This document shows, piece after piece, positions 42,599 through 50,976 of a stretch of 64,000 bases of DNA (positions are counted from its first letter, which is position 1; each line of letters opens with the position of its first letter). The translations under genes and the position numbers were made by a program. The stretch covers positions 549,609-613,608 of the forward strand of contig NZ_KE150412.1 of the NCBI RefSeq assembly GCF_000411255.1, in the 5' to 3' direction. The DNA comes from Paenibacillus sp. HGH0039. GTDB taxonomy: Bacteria > Bacillota > Bacilli > Paenibacillales > NBRC-103111. The notes under the pieces are model-generated. The model ran no database searches and was not told where the DNA came from. It saw only the letters and a program-made list of their open reading frames with translations.

Positions 42599-43501
42599 TT
42601 AAAACACTTCGCTCGTAAGCCGCTGCTTCAAAATAGACGCGAGCTCCTCCGCCGTCTCCCAGACGAAAGGCCGGATTTTCTCGGAAGGAGATGCGGTCGT
42701 CTCATCCCCGATCCGTCTGGACGTCCAGATGACAGGGATATTGCGCCCGAGCGCGTATCCGCCCGCCAGAAACACTTCCGGCCCTTGGGCGCCCAAGTCC
42801 GCGATGAGGAGCTTGCTGTCCGCGATCATTCGGAGGCTGTAGTCCGCTTCCTTTTCCCTGGCGGTTCTCTCCGACGTGCGCGGCTCGTAGCCGCACTGCT
42901 CAATGACGGGCAGCACTTTCTCCGTCCACTGGAGACGGGTCTCCCCGTCTTCGGGAAGCAGGACGAAGCACGGTTTAAGCCGCTTGCCGCCCAGGCTTTC
43001 TTCGGCCGTTTTCCAGCCTTGCGCCGTCAGTTTGAAGCTGGAGCCCATGCGTTCGAGCAGCCGTTCTTCTTTTAACTTCTCGATGATATAGATCAGCTCT
43101 TGAAGGTTGGGCGAATACGTCAAGTTGTAACTCTTCGGGAGCTGCTGCAGCACGACGGCTTCGTCCGGACCTTCGCTGTGCCTGTGAAAAAATTGCAGAA
43201 GCCGGATGCCTTTGTCTTCTATCGTAACCGGGACACGGGGCGAGTTCCGGATTCCTTCCAGATCGTCAATGGTAAGGCGAACCGTCTCCCCGCAGTCCGT
43301 AAGCTCCCGGATGTAGGCGGATATGACGGGAAACATGAGATGTTTGGTCTGATAAGACAAAACACTGTAAGGGTCGTAGCTGTCCCGGTGAAGTCCGTAG
43401 GAGCCATCCGGCGAGCAATAGCATCCCGTATATAAATCGTACCCGTCCTCACGGCCGATCGGCACGATTTGATCGCAGAATAAACACCGTTTTTTTTCCA
43501 T
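42599..43501 (-). CDS. Zinc-ribbon protein with C-terminal nucleoside 2-deoxyribosyltransferase-like domain
   Basis: A 300-residue protein. It starts with a four-cysteine knuckle (CLFCDQIV and GCYCSPDG), followed by an alpha-helical middle with a winged-helix-like part (YNLTYSPNLQELIYIIEKLKEERLLER). The C-terminal third reads LRMIADSKLLIADLGAQGPEVFLAGGYALGRNIPVIW. That is the D-L-x2-x-x-N/P-x-V-F-x-x-G-Y-A-x-x-x-x-x-P-V-I layout of nucleoside deoxyribosyltransferase and TIR-like (Rossmann) effectors. The catalytic Glu of the deoxyribosyltransferases appears replaced by Gly/Ala (LAGGYALG). I cannot name the function. It is a monocistronic gene. Confidence 0.6.
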   Translation of the reverse strand: MEKKRCLFCDQIVPIGREDGYDLYTGCYCSPDGSYGLHRDSYDPYSVLSYQTKHLMFPVISAYIRELTDCGETVRLTIDDLEGIRNSPRVPVTIEDKGIRLLQFFHRHSEGPDEAVVLQQLPKSYNLTYSPNLQELIYIIEKLKEERLLERMGSSFKLTAQGWKTAEESLGGKRLKPCFVLLPEDGETRLQWTEKVLPVIEQCGYEPRTSERTAREKEADYSLRMIADSKLLIADLGAQGPEVFLAGGYALGRNIPVIWTSRRIGDETTASPSEKIRPFVWETAEELASILKQRLTSEVF

Positions 43502-43702
43502 CCTTCCAATCCCCCTTCTCCTTTACCTTTCGTACCGCGTTGAAGATATGGGGGTGGCGGGCGGCAACTTCCAGCAATCTACCAGCGCCCGGCGGTACCC
43601 TTTTACCGGTAAAGACCTGACTCCTTCCGGCATGTATGGTAACATAGAACGGGTAAAGGACCTATAACCAAGAACGTGCTTAAAGATCAAGGAGAGCTGC
43701 CC

Positions 43703-43918
43703 ATGTCCCAGAACCGCCGTTTAACGACCGACCAGGATTTTAAAGAAGCCATGGACCGCCAATCGCCGGTCCGCGTGTTCAAAAACGATCATATTATCGA
43801 TACGGGAGCCGTCATTACCCGCTTCGACGATTCCATGGTTGTGGTGCAGACCCGGGTCAGCGAACTGACTTATCACGACCGTCTCGGCTGCGAGTTTTTC
43901 GAAATGAGAAAAAGATAA
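43703..43918 (+). CDS. Small conserved-looking protein, unknown function
   Basis: A 71-residue protein from the ATG at 43703 after AAGGAGAG. The sequence (VRVFKNDHIIDTGAVITRFDDSMVVVQTRVSELTYHDRLGCEFFEMRKR) reads as a small beta-rich domain, much like other small proteins of Bacillales with no assigned role. It is followed by a strong terminator and has no clear operon partner. Confidence 0.6.
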   Translation: MSQNRRLTTDQDFKEAMDRQSPVRVFKNDHIIDTGAVITRFDDSMVVVQTRVSELTYHDRLGCEFFEMRKR

Positions 43919-43929
43919 AGACATAAAAC

Positions 43930-43962
43930 AAGACTGTCTCCCGGGGGGGAGACAGTCTTTAT
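43930..43962. terminator. Bidirectional intrinsic terminator
   Basis: AAGACTGTCTCCC and GGGGGAGACAGTCTT arms. It lies between the convergent genes at 43703 and 43965. Confidence 0.85.
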
Positions 43963-43964
43963 CG

Positions 43965-44438
43965 TTAACCAACCGCAACCAGCATGGCGGGTTCTTGGAC
44001 GGCCGGTTTCCAGGACGCTTTCTCATCCAGCACACATGCGAATGCCGGACCGCAGTTTGTCGGAATGACCCATACCGTGTGATCGTGGATGACCGAGCGC
44101 GGCAGGTGATAACCGGTCAAGCCTGCTTGAATCACGGACGCGTAATCTTCCGGGCTGCCTGCTCTCAGCTTCAGCCTGATCGTGCCGTACACTTTGAAAC
44201 GGCCTCCTTCGCGGATATCCTCCACTCGCGTCCACTCGACCGCATCAACGGACTCCATCCGGAATTCGGCTTTCTCTCCCTGCTCGTTGACCATCTGAAC
44301 GGGGCTAAGATCAATGCTCTCCCTGCTTAAGATGAAAGCAGCCGTTTCGGCAGCCTGCGATTTATTGGCTGCGGACACGACTAAAGACAGTGAAGCCTGG
44401 AACAAAATCACGGGTTCTTCTCTTCTCTCCATAAACAA
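43965..44438 (-). CDS. Hypothetical protein, unknown function
   Basis: A 157-residue protein with TTG at 44438 or ATG at 44432, nine to fifteen bases after AAGGAG. There is no signal peptide or membrane helix, apart from a weakly hydrophobic LFQASLSLVVSAAN near the start. The composition looks like a real soluble protein (VEDIREGGRFKVYGTIRLKL, HLPRSVIHDHTVWVIPTNCG). I do not recognise a family. No operon partner is seen. Confidence 0.55.
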   Translation of the reverse strand: MFMERREEPVILFQASLSLVVSAANKSQAAETAAFILSRESIDLSPVQMVNEQGEKAEFRMESVDAVEWTRVEDIREGGRFKVYGTIRLKLRAGSPEDYASVIQAGLTGYHLPRSVIHDHTVWVIPTNCGPAFACVLDEKASWKPAVQEPAMLVAVG

Positions 44439-44696
44439 TTAATCTTCTCCTTCTGTGCATGTCAATTAGCGTTTGCCTGTCATAGACGACCTACTCTTTG
44501 AAAACACTCTACAAGATACCTATGACGGAACCCGCTTGGATATGTGCGATTACGCGCATGAATGTGATTATAGATCTTGTCGGCCGAGATGTTTGTCAAA
44601 CCCTCGGCGATTATTTTCCAATTTTTTGTTGGAAAATGGAAAAAGACAAGTCGGAAATTTTCAGTGCCCGGAGCTGCCCGCCCCGTCTCTCTCAAT

Positions 44697-44918
44697 CTAT
44701 CGGTTTTGATCCGGAAACTCCGGATTTCTCTGCGGGCTGATCTCCGGAGGAACCGTCGGCTTGATTTCCGGCGGAGCTGCCGGCGGTGTTTCGGGTACCG
44801 TTCGCGGAGCCACTTCCGGCACATCGTTCGGTTTGATTTCCGGCGGTGTCTTGGGTGTTATCTCAGGAGTCTCATTGGAAAAATCGGCCTTGCGGGCTTC
44901 TTCATTCTTGCTCATCAT
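44697..44918 (-). CDS. Small proline-rich repeat protein
   Basis: A 73-residue protein with two ATGs after GGAGGTG. Nearly the whole length is P-E-I/V-x-P repeats (PEITPKTPPEIKPNDVPEV, then PETPP and PEIKPTVPPEISP), about eight copies. It has no signal peptide. The high Pro, Glu and Lys content suggests an extended, disordered chain. It may be a coat-associated or interaction protein, but this cannot be shown from the sequence. The gene sits in an otherwise empty region. Confidence 0.55.
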   Translation of the reverse strand: MMSKNEEARKADFSNETPEITPKTPPEIKPNDVPEVAPRTVPETPPAAPPEIKPTVPPEISPQRNPEFPDQNR

Positions 44919-45054
44919 CTAATGAACACCTCCTCTCTCCTTACTTAACCAATCCCGGATAGTTTGAAAGAGCGATTTAACAAAAAAACCTTCGGTACAC
45001 AGGAAAATATGTTAATATTATGAAAAAAACAAGTTTTTTGAGGGGGCTTGAGAT

Positions 45055-45795
45055 ATGGAGCGCTTTTTCGGCGCAAACGAAGCGGAGGGCTTTACCGCTT
45101 TTTCGGGAGCGCACTGGGCGGCTTTAACGGTTTTTGCGGCCCTCGTTCTTGCGCTCTATGGTTCGAGGAATTGGTTCACTCAGGGGAATCGGGCTCTGCG
45201 GGGACGAATCGCCATCGCCGTCATTTTGGTGTTGTGCGAAACGGGTCTGAACGTGTGGTATGCGGCGGAGGGAATCTACGACGTCCGGTACACCCTTCCG
45301 CTTGAACTTTGCAGCATTTCCCTTTATCTCAGTGTGTTTATGCTGCTTTTCAAAAGCAGGCTCCTGTTTCAGGTGGTTTATTTCACCGGAATCGGCGGGG
45401 CGCTTATGGCGCTTGCTACGCCGGTACTCTGGTACGATTTCCCGCATTTCCGTTTTTTTGAATTTTTCGCCGCTCATATCGCTATTATTCTTGGGGTTCT
45501 TTATCTGATCTGGGTAGAGGGCTTCCGCCCGACCTTCAAATCCGTGTTCCTGGCCATGGGTTACCTCAATGTGCTGCTGCTTGGAGTCGGGACCGTTAAC
45601 CTCCTGACCGGGGGCAACTATATGTTCTTGGCACGCAAGCCCGAAACGGCTTCCCTGATCGACTATCTCGGCCCGTATCCGTGGTACCTACTGTCTCTGG
45701 AAGCCGCGGCTTTCGCCATTTTCCTGCTCATGTACGTTCCGTTCTCTCTTGGCTCCGCCCGGCCTAAAGATCCCCGGCTGCCGCACGTCCGGTAG
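45055..45795 (+). CDS. ywaF: YwaF/TIGR02206 family integral membrane protein
   Basis: A 246-residue protein with ATG after GAGGGGGC. Six to seven hydrophobic helices are predicted. SGAHWAALTVFAALVLAL, YTLPLELCSISLYL (the central L-E-L-C motif) and NVLLLGVGTVNLLTGGNYMFL with the conserved G-G-N-Y-M are typical of TIGR02206/YwaF. The function of the family is unknown. The gene stands alone upstream of a twin-hairpin terminator. Confidence 0.8.
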   Translation: MERFFGANEAEGFTAFSGAHWAALTVFAALVLALYGSRNWFTQGNRALRGRIAIAVILVLCETGLNVWYAAEGIYDVRYTLPLELCSISLYLSVFMLLFKSRLLFQVVYFTGIGGALMALATPVLWYDFPHFRFFEFFAAHIAIILGVLYLIWVEGFRPTFKSVFLAMGYLNVLLLGVGTVNLLTGGNYMFLARKPETASLIDYLGPYPWYLLSLEAAAFAIFLLMYVPFSLGSARPKDPRLPHVR

Positions 45796-45848
45796 TTGTC
45801 CGACCGCCAGCTTTCCACTGCCGCTTTCGTATCCGCACAACAAAAAAA

Positions 45849-45913
45849 CCGCAGGTTCCGTTCCGGATGGAACGGGTCTGCGGGTTCGAAAACCGGAAGC
45901 TTCCGGTTTTTTT
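45849..45913. terminator. Double-hairpin bidirectional terminator
   Basis: First hairpin CCGCAG...CTGCGG (45849-45883), preceded by an A-run that serves the minus strand. Second hairpin is the perfect 22-bp palindrome AAAACCGGAAGCTTCCGG plus TTTT (45889-45910), followed by T's for the plus strand. Confidence 0.85.
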
Positions 45914-45981
45914 ATTTGTAGGAAACCAACAAAGCTTAGCGTGCCTCCACGCTCTTTTAAACGCGCGTAAGGCGGGTTTCA

Positions 45982-46467
45982 TTAAGCTCCGATCGGCTGG
46001 AGTTCAAGCTCCAGTTCGTCAATCGCTTCGTGATAAGCCTGCAGCGACTCCCTGACGATCTCGTCGAGCATGGGACCGCTCGTTTCCGGCAGCAGCGCGC
46101 GGGCGTAAGCCCAGGCGTTTTCTTCGATGCGCAGCGCAATCCGACTGCGCTCCAGCTCGCTGTCCGACGCGTCCATCAGGGACGCCAGGCGGTCCAGATC
46201 CGCGTCCTCGGCATGACCGATTTCGTGGGCAAGGACGATGTCGACATACGCCTCCAGCAGGTCGTGCGATCCGTACAGCTGCATGCACTGCGCTTTGATT
46301 TCTTCTATATATAAGGTGATGAGATGACGGCCCATATTGTACTTTCCGCCGGCCATCCGTCCTCCGGGAAAATGCGACTCCAGCGTGACTTGAACCTGAC
46401 TGTTCGATTCGTGCAAAAGCCGTGCGACACGATCTTCAATCAACCGATTTTCCAATCGATCCTTCAA
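45982..46467 (-). CDS. HExxH metallopeptidase-like protein
   Basis: A 161-residue protein. The central VLAHEIGHAEDADL carries the zinc-binding H-E-x-x-H motif, with a downstream Glu/Asp cluster. RHLITLYIEEIKAQCMQLYG precedes it, and ENAWAYARALLPE follows as a possible third-ligand helix. The layout resembles ImmA/IrrE-like or M78-type proteins but is not diagnostic. The start is uncertain because TTG at 46467 lies only a few bases after AGGAAGGG. No repressor partner is adjacent. Confidence 0.6.
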   Translation of the reverse strand: MKDRLENRLIEDRVARLLHESNSQVQVTLESHFPGGRMAGGKYNMGRHLITLYIEEIKAQCMQLYGSHDLLEAYVDIVLAHEIGHAEDADLDRLASLMDASDSELERSRIALRIEENAWAYARALLPETSGPMLDEIVRESLQAYHEAIDELELELQPIGA

Positions 46468-46565
46468 TCCCTTCCTCGATAGTCTTCGTTAGTCTTACCC
46501 GCTATTATATCGAATCCCGGAAAGGAAATAAACCATTTCTTTACCCGCTTTCAGTCCGGCTGAAA

Positions 46566-46605
46566 CAAAAAAGGACTTCGGTTAATTGACGCCGAAGTCT
46601 TTTTG
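46566..46605 (-). terminator. Intrinsic terminator of ykhA
   Basis: AAAAAGGACTTCGG and CCGAAGTCTTTTT arms with an 11-bp loop, 26 bp after the stop. Confidence 0.8.
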
Positions 46606-46630
46606 CTGGAGCTTCCAGCCTGCCTTGCGC

Positions 46631-47143
46631 TTATTCCCATGGATATTTGGTCAAGAGGAAGTCTGCAAACGTTTTGCTGGCTTCTCTTCTGACCTTACGG
46701 ATTTCCGCGCGGTGTTCGGCGGTCTCGTAAAGCTTGTTCTCTTCTTCAGTTTCGGGGATGACTCTCGGAACCGGAACCGCCTTGTTGTCGTCGTCCAGGC
46801 CGACAAAGGTTAGAAAAGCGGTCGCCGCGATTTTTCTTACGCCGGTCACCAGGTCTTCCGTAATGACTTTGACGAACACCTCCATGGACGTTCTGCCTGT
46901 CCAGGTGACGAAAGACTCGAGGGAGACCGAATCGGAAGGACGGATCGGGTATAGAAAATCGACGGAGTCCGTGGATGCCGTAACAGCCGTTACCCGGCAG
47001 AGTTTGGACGCCGAGATGGAGGCAATATCGTCGATATAAGACATCAGCTTACCGCCGAACATCGTATTGTGGTTGTTTACATCGGGAGGGAATACCCGGG
47101 CTACTTTCATACATCTTGTTTCTTTGACAAATTTGCTTTCCAT
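46631..47143 (-). CDS. ykhA: YkhA-like acyl-CoA thioesterase (hotdog fold)
   Basis: A 170-residue protein, the normal length. It follows the Bacillus YkhA pattern as I recall it: VFPPDVNNHNTMFGGKLMSYIDDIASISA with the conserved N-x-N-x-x-F-G-G, then TASTDSVDFLYPI, then SMEVFVKVITEDL and VPRVIPETEEE. The Asp/Glu of the hotdog active site is in the first helix region. It hydrolyses acyl-CoA, with chain length unknown, in the cytoplasm. Single gene. Confidence 0.9.
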   Translation of the reverse strand: MESKFVKETRCMKVARVFPPDVNNHNTMFGGKLMSYIDDIASISASKLCRVTAVTASTDSVDFLYPIRPSDSVSLESFVTWTGRTSMEVFVKVITEDLVTGVRKIAATAFLTFVGLDDDNKAVPVPRVIPETEEENKLYETAEHRAEIRKVRREASKTFADFLLTKYPWE

Positions 47144-47366
47144 TATGCAGACGCTTCTTTCGTAGTTAGAATTTGGTAAAAGGTTCTATTCCGCGGGGAT
47201 AACCCTGAATTTTGACGGACTCCCAGTGTAACAATTTCCGTAACGGTTTGTCAAAGCACCTTTTAAGTTTTTCCGCTAACCTCCCGTTTCATCCAGCAAT
47301 CTCCTTTAAATGATGCAAATATAAAGTAAATGAAGCGGCCCAGGCAGCCCATGGGCACCTAAACAC

Positions 47367-47408
47367 AAAAAGAAGCTGATTTTCGCCAACCGAAAACCAG
47401 CTTCTTTT
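47367..47408 (-). terminator. Intrinsic terminator of the REC protein gene
   Basis: AGAAGCTGaTTTTCG and CGAAAAcCAGCTTCT arms around CCAAC, with T-runs on both strands, abutting the stop at 47410. Confidence 0.85.
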
Positions 47409-47409
47409 C

Positions 47410-48096
47410 TTATTTTTTGTACCCTTTGATATAACCGATCCATTTCGTCAGCACGTCCTCGATTTCCGCGATCCGGAAAGGCTTGCTGACATAATCCTGC
47501 ATCCCGCTCGCCAGGCACTTCACCCGGTCTTCTTTGCGGGCGTAAGCCGTCACGGCCACGATTACGGGACTGGTGTCACCGGGAGCCGCCTCGCGGATTC
47601 TTCTTGCCGCCTCAAGGCCGTCCATGTTGGGCATCGCGATATCCATAAAGATAAGATCGTATGCTTTACGCGCAAAAGCTTCGACCGCCTCGGCCCCGTC
47701 CTCCGCGATGTCGGGTTCGAACCCGCGTTTTCTCAGAATGGTCTGCAGGAGCTTCCGGTTCATCGGATTGTCCTCCGCGATTAGGATGGACAAGTCCTCC
47801 CCATCCCCGGAATATCTCTTCGAAGGAGCCGAAGGCAGCAGAGACAGAGCCGGGTAAGCCGGTCCCGGCGAATCCGAGAAGCGGAATAACAGATAGGCGC
47901 CGGTCAGATCCAGCTCCTTCGAAACGGCTATTTTCTCCGGAAGCCTGATTTTTCGTTCCGACGTGTACGTATATCCCCGCGGTGTAGGCTTTTCGGGCCT
48001 GGGTCCGGAGGAACTTCCGTCCGCTCCCCCGGACGGACAGCCGCCCTCTGCCTGATTATACGGCATTTGCTTTCTAATTCCATGTACGTGTATCAA
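47410..48096 (-). CDS. Response-regulator receiver (REC) protein
   Basis: Up to 228 residues from the TTG at 48096, which follows AAAAGGAGG at 12 bp; ATG at 48066 is the alternative. The longer frame to 48207 runs through the terminator of the upstream gene and cannot be used. The REC domain occupies about residues 105-225: SILIAEDNPMNRKLL, the phosphoacceptor Asp in DLIFMDIAMPNMDGLEAARRIR, VIAVTAYARKEDR and DYVSKPFRIAEI with the conserved Lys. The first 100 residues are low-similarity, and resemble a truncated linker. It may be the separated receiver of a hybrid system. No kinase is adjacent. Confidence 0.75.
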   Translation of the reverse strand: MIHVHGIRKQMPYNQAEGGCPSGGADGSSSGPRPEKPTPRGYTYTSERKIRLPEKIAVSKELDLTGAYLLFRFSDSPGPAYPALSLLPSAPSKRYSGDGEDLSILIAEDNPMNRKLLQTILRKRGFEPDIAEDGAEAVEAFARKAYDLIFMDIAMPNMDGLEAARRIREAAPGDTSPVIVAVTAYARKEDRVKCLASGMQDYVSKPFRIAEIEDVLTKWIGYIKGYKK

Positions 48097-48132
48097 GAGT
48101 TCCGGATTCCTCCTTTTGACGATTTGATTCAC

Positions 48133-48178
48133 TAAAAAGCAAGAGCCAAGAAACGCGCTTCCGCGCGATCTTGGCTCA
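48133..48178 (-). terminator. Intrinsic terminator of the DUF2294 gene
   Basis: GAGCCAAGA / TCTTGGCTC arms with an inner GCGCG/CGCGC pair and GAA tip. On the minus strand CTTTTTAG follows. Confidence 0.75.
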
Positions 48179-48222
48179 TGACCAGCGTATGTAAGATATC
48201 TGGGCATTCAGTCCGTATGATT

Positions 48223-48903
48223 TTATTTAAATGTATAGACAAGAACGCTTCTGTCCCTCTCGAAATCCCAGTCCAGATACAAACCGGTCACCGTTCTTCC
48301 AATCGCTTGTTCCATATCTACATCATGCAGTAAGAGCTTCTTTTCGAGGGAAGTTTTGGCGACCCTAAGGGCATTCTCGTACCCCGTATTAATCAGCTCT
48401 TTTTCCAGCATGATGAGCAAGCCTTCCCTGACGATAATGAGCGTTCTCGGATTCGTCCAGAACGAGTATATACGGTCGGGAATTTTTTGTACGTGTGCCG
48501 TTACATCGCTCACCTGCTGATGAACTTTCTCGTATCCGGCGTATTTCTCCTGTATATCCGCATCGAGGGATTTATTCGTCAGGCCGATCATGATGCCCGA
48601 GTGGTCTTCCAAATCCCAGTCATAATAGATTTCCTCAATCGCAATACCTACGGTCTGAGTAATGAATTCCTTCAAGTCCGGCAGCAGCACATCCATGACC
48701 ATTTGGCGGGTTTCGCGGACGGCTTCGCCTTTCTGCTTATCCAGCAGAATCATTTCCACTGCACTCACGAAATTTCGGAAATGTAGAGTAATGCCGTATT
48801 CATTATACGAGATAAAAATGGACTCAGGTCCTTTGCCAAAACGTTCCCTGAGCATCTTTCCCGTCTGGCTTGATAATTGGCTCAGTGCAGTCTTCTTCTC
48901 CAA
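48223..48903 (-). CDS. Tandem DUF2294 (MpsC-like) protein
   Basis: A 226-residue protein from the TTG at 48903, which lies six bases after AAAGGAAGG. The open frame continues to 49116, but that part includes the terminator of the ABC transporter operon. Two DUF2294 units follow one another: the first has MLRERFGKGPESIFISYNEYG and EEIYYDWDLEDHSG, the second has TAHVQKIPDRIYSFWTNPR and TGLYLDWDFERDRSVLVYTF. In Staphylococcus MpsC belongs to a membrane-potential/bicarbonate system, but most DUF2294 proteins have unknown roles. No mpsAB genes are nearby. Confidence 0.78.
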   Translation of the reverse strand: MEKKTALSQLSSQTGKMLRERFGKGPESIFISYNEYGITLHFRNFVSAVEMILLDKQKGEAVRETRQMVMDVLLPDLKEFITQTVGIAIEEIYYDWDLEDHSGIMIGLTNKSLDADIQEKYAGYEKVHQQVSDVTAHVQKIPDRIYSFWTNPRTLIIVREGLLIMLEKELINTGYENALRVAKTSLEKKLLLHDVDMEQAIGRTVTGLYLDWDFERDRSVLVYTFK

Positions 48904-49072
48904 AAGTAACCTTCCTTTAAACCGTTGGCGTCTACGTCCAAGGATCCTAAATTTGTCTGCCCAAAAATCAATGGCGTTCATGTCCAGTGATCCAATAGAA
49001 ATTATAATACAATTTGCGCGTTTTATAAAGGAATTCTTATCCTGCCCGGTTCCGGACTTTTTATGAAAAAAA

Positions 49073-49102
49073 GAAAAAGCCGCCCGGCTTGGACGGCGGC
49101 TC
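49073..49102 (-). terminator. Intrinsic terminator of the sugar ABC transporter operon
   Basis: GCCGCC / GGCGGC arms followed by TTTTTCTTTTTTT on the minus strand, 23 bp after the stop at 49125. Confidence 0.75.
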
Positions 49103-49124
49103 CACATTCCGTTCATTAAAGCGC

Positions 49125-50018
49125 TTACCCTTTTACCGCGCCCGATTGGACGCCTTTTATAAAATAGCTCTGGAAGCTGATAAATACGGCCAGAATGGGC
49201 AGTAAAGCAATGACCGAACCTGCCGCGATCAGCCTGGTATTCGTGACGAACGTGCCTTTGAGCTTGTAAAGACCAAGTGTGAGCGGATAAAGGCGGTCGT
49301 CCTCAATGACGAGATACGGCCACAAAAAATTGTTCCACGAGCCGATAAAGCTGAGAATGGCAAGCGTGGCCAACATCGGCCTTACCATCGGCATCATGAT
49401 CAGCAGGAAGATCCGGATCACGCCCGCCCCGTCGATAACGGCCGATTCTTCGATTTCTTTGGGGATGCCGAGGAACCCTTGTCTCATCAGAAAAATGCCG
49501 AAGGCGGAGACGGCGGCTGGCAGGATGACGCCTGTATACGAACCGAGAAGATGCAGCTTGTTCAGAATCAGATAGACGGGAATCATGGTCACCTCGCCCG
49601 GAATCATCATCGTCGCGATAATGATCAGGAAGACGGCTCCCTTCCCTCTGAAAGTCATCCTTGCCAAAGGAAATGCCGCCATGGAGCAAAATACGACCGG
49701 AAGCAGCACCCCGAAGAAAGCGAGTACGGTGCTGTTCCATACGTACAAGGGCAGCGGCAGAGAATTCCACACCGTCGCGTAGTTTTCCAGCGTAAACAGC
49801 TCGGGTATAAAGCGGGGCGGCATCGAGTAGATGGTCTCGTTCTGCCCTTTTAAAGAAGTGGACAGCGTCCACAGAAAAGGAAGAATCATGACGACCGCAA
49901 TCAGAGTCAGGCACACGTAAGAAATAAGGCGCCGGACTCCCGAGCGTCTCTTCCGCCTTGTCCGCCGGCCCGGGGCGTACGTCACAGCTGCCGGTTTTAA
50001 CCGCATCGCGTCCCTCAC
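49125..50018 (-). CDS. Carbohydrate ABC transporter permease (MalG/LacG type)
   Basis: A 297-residue protein with six helices after a basic N-terminus. The EAA loop is GIPKEIEESAVIDGAGVIRIFLLIMMPMVRP-like (GIPKEIEESAVIDGAG is the conserved E-S-A-x-I-D-G-A). The start overlaps the upstream permease stop by 4 bp. It is the second permease of the transporter, which imports a sugar or oligosaccharide through the membrane together with a cytoplasmic ATPase, most often the shared MsmX. No ATPase gene is in this operon. Confidence 0.92.
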   Translation of the reverse strand: MRDAMRLKPAAVTYAPGRRTRRKRRSGVRRLISYVCLTLIAVVMILPFLWTLSTSLKGQNETIYSMPPRFIPELFTLENYATVWNSLPLPLYVWNSTVLAFFGVLLPVVFCSMAAFPLARMTFRGKGAVFLIIIATMMIPGEVTMIPVYLILNKLHLLGSYTGVILPAAVSAFGIFLMRQGFLGIPKEIEESAVIDGAGVIRIFLLIMMPMVRPMLATLAILSFIGSWNNFLWPYLVIEDDRLYPLTLGLYKLKGTFVTNTRLIAAGSVIALLPILAVFISFQSYFIKGVQSGAVKG

Positions 50019-50863
50019 TCTCCTTCCATCGAACGCTTGTTAACGAGCGTTAACAGCAGAATGACGATAAACAGCACAAACGAGATGGCGCTGGCGTAGC
50101 CCATATCGAGCTGCTTGAAAGCTTCGTCGAACACCCTATACACAACGGTCGTCGAAGCCCCGATGGGACCTCCCTCGGTCATGGTCAGCATGAGCGTAAA
50201 CTCTTTGAAGGCGCCCATGGTGGAGACGACCGAGACGAAGAAAATAACCGGCTTCAGCATCGGAAACGTGATGCGGACATGCTTGCTCCAGAACCCGGCG
50301 CCGTCCAGCTCCGCCGCTTCGTACAAATCTTCCGGCACGGCCTGCAGTCCGGCCAGATAAAACAGCATGTAATAGCCGAGACCCTGCCAGACGGTGACGA
50401 TCGCGAGACTCGGCATCACGAAATATTTACTCGTCAGCCACTTCACCGGCTCCGCTCCGAACAGGCTCAGCATGTAATTGAAAATGCCTTCGCTCTGAAA
50501 CATCCAGCCCCACAAGAAGGCCGTGACGACAACCGATACAAGCGCGGGAAAATAGTAAATCAGGCGGAAAACCTTCACGCCGGTCAGGCCCTGATTAACC
50601 AGGATGGCAAGAAATACCGGAAGAATAACCAGCGCGGGCGTAACGAGAATCCAATAATAGAACGTATTGAACATCGCCCGCCAAAATTCCGAATCCCTCA
50701 TCAGGGTCTGGTAGTTGGCCAGTCCCACCCATTCCATCGGTTCGAAGACGTTATAGGACGTAAAACTGAGATAAAGAGCCGCCGCGGAAGGGAAAATACT
50801 GAACAGGAGCAGCAGAATCCCGGCCGGCGCCAGGAAAGCCCAGGCGTGAATCGTCTTGTACAT
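50015..50863 (-). CDS. Carbohydrate ABC transporter permease (MalF/LacF type)
   Basis: A 282-residue protein from the ATG at 50863, which follows AGGAGG; a longer frame to 50905 has no site. Six helices are predicted. The EAA loop is AVPEDLYEAAELDGAGFWSKHVRITFPMLKP (key residues EAAELDGA). It is paired with the permease above. Gap of 114 bp to the solute-binding protein gene, holding a long stem-loop (50891-50920). Confidence 0.92.
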   Translation of the reverse strand: MYKTIHAWAFLAPAGILLLLFSIFPSAAALYLSFTSYNVFEPMEWVGLANYQTLMRDSEFWRAMFNTFYYWILVTPALVILPVFLAILVNQGLTGVKVFRLIYYFPALVSVVVTAFLWGWMFQSEGIFNYMLSLFGAEPVKWLTSKYFVMPSLAIVTVWQGLGYYMLFYLAGLQAVPEDLYEAAELDGAGFWSKHVRITFPMLKPVIFFVSVVSTMGAFKEFTLMLTMTEGGPIGASTTVVYRVFDEAFKQLDMGYASAISFVLFIVILLLTLVNKRSMEGE

Positions 50864-50890
50864 CTTGAAGAGACCTCCTAGTCCGTCAGC

Positions 50891-50920
50891 CACCGGGCTG
50901 TACACGTGTACAACCCGGTG
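50891..50920 (-). promoter_or_regulatory. Intercistronic stem-loop between solute-binding protein and permease genes
   Basis: A 30-bp near-perfect inverted repeat, CACCGGGxTGTACAC and its complement, with a single mismatch. The centre TGTACACGTGTACA (50899-50912) is a perfect 14-bp palindrome. No T-run follows, so it is not a simple terminator. Such hairpins after solute-binding protein genes protect upstream mRNA and lower permease expression. An operator role is possible too. Confidence 0.6.
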
Positions 50921-50976
50921 ACGGGATCTTGTCTTCTTCCGTAAAAAAATCGTGATGTCCGGCTGTGAAATTTCAC

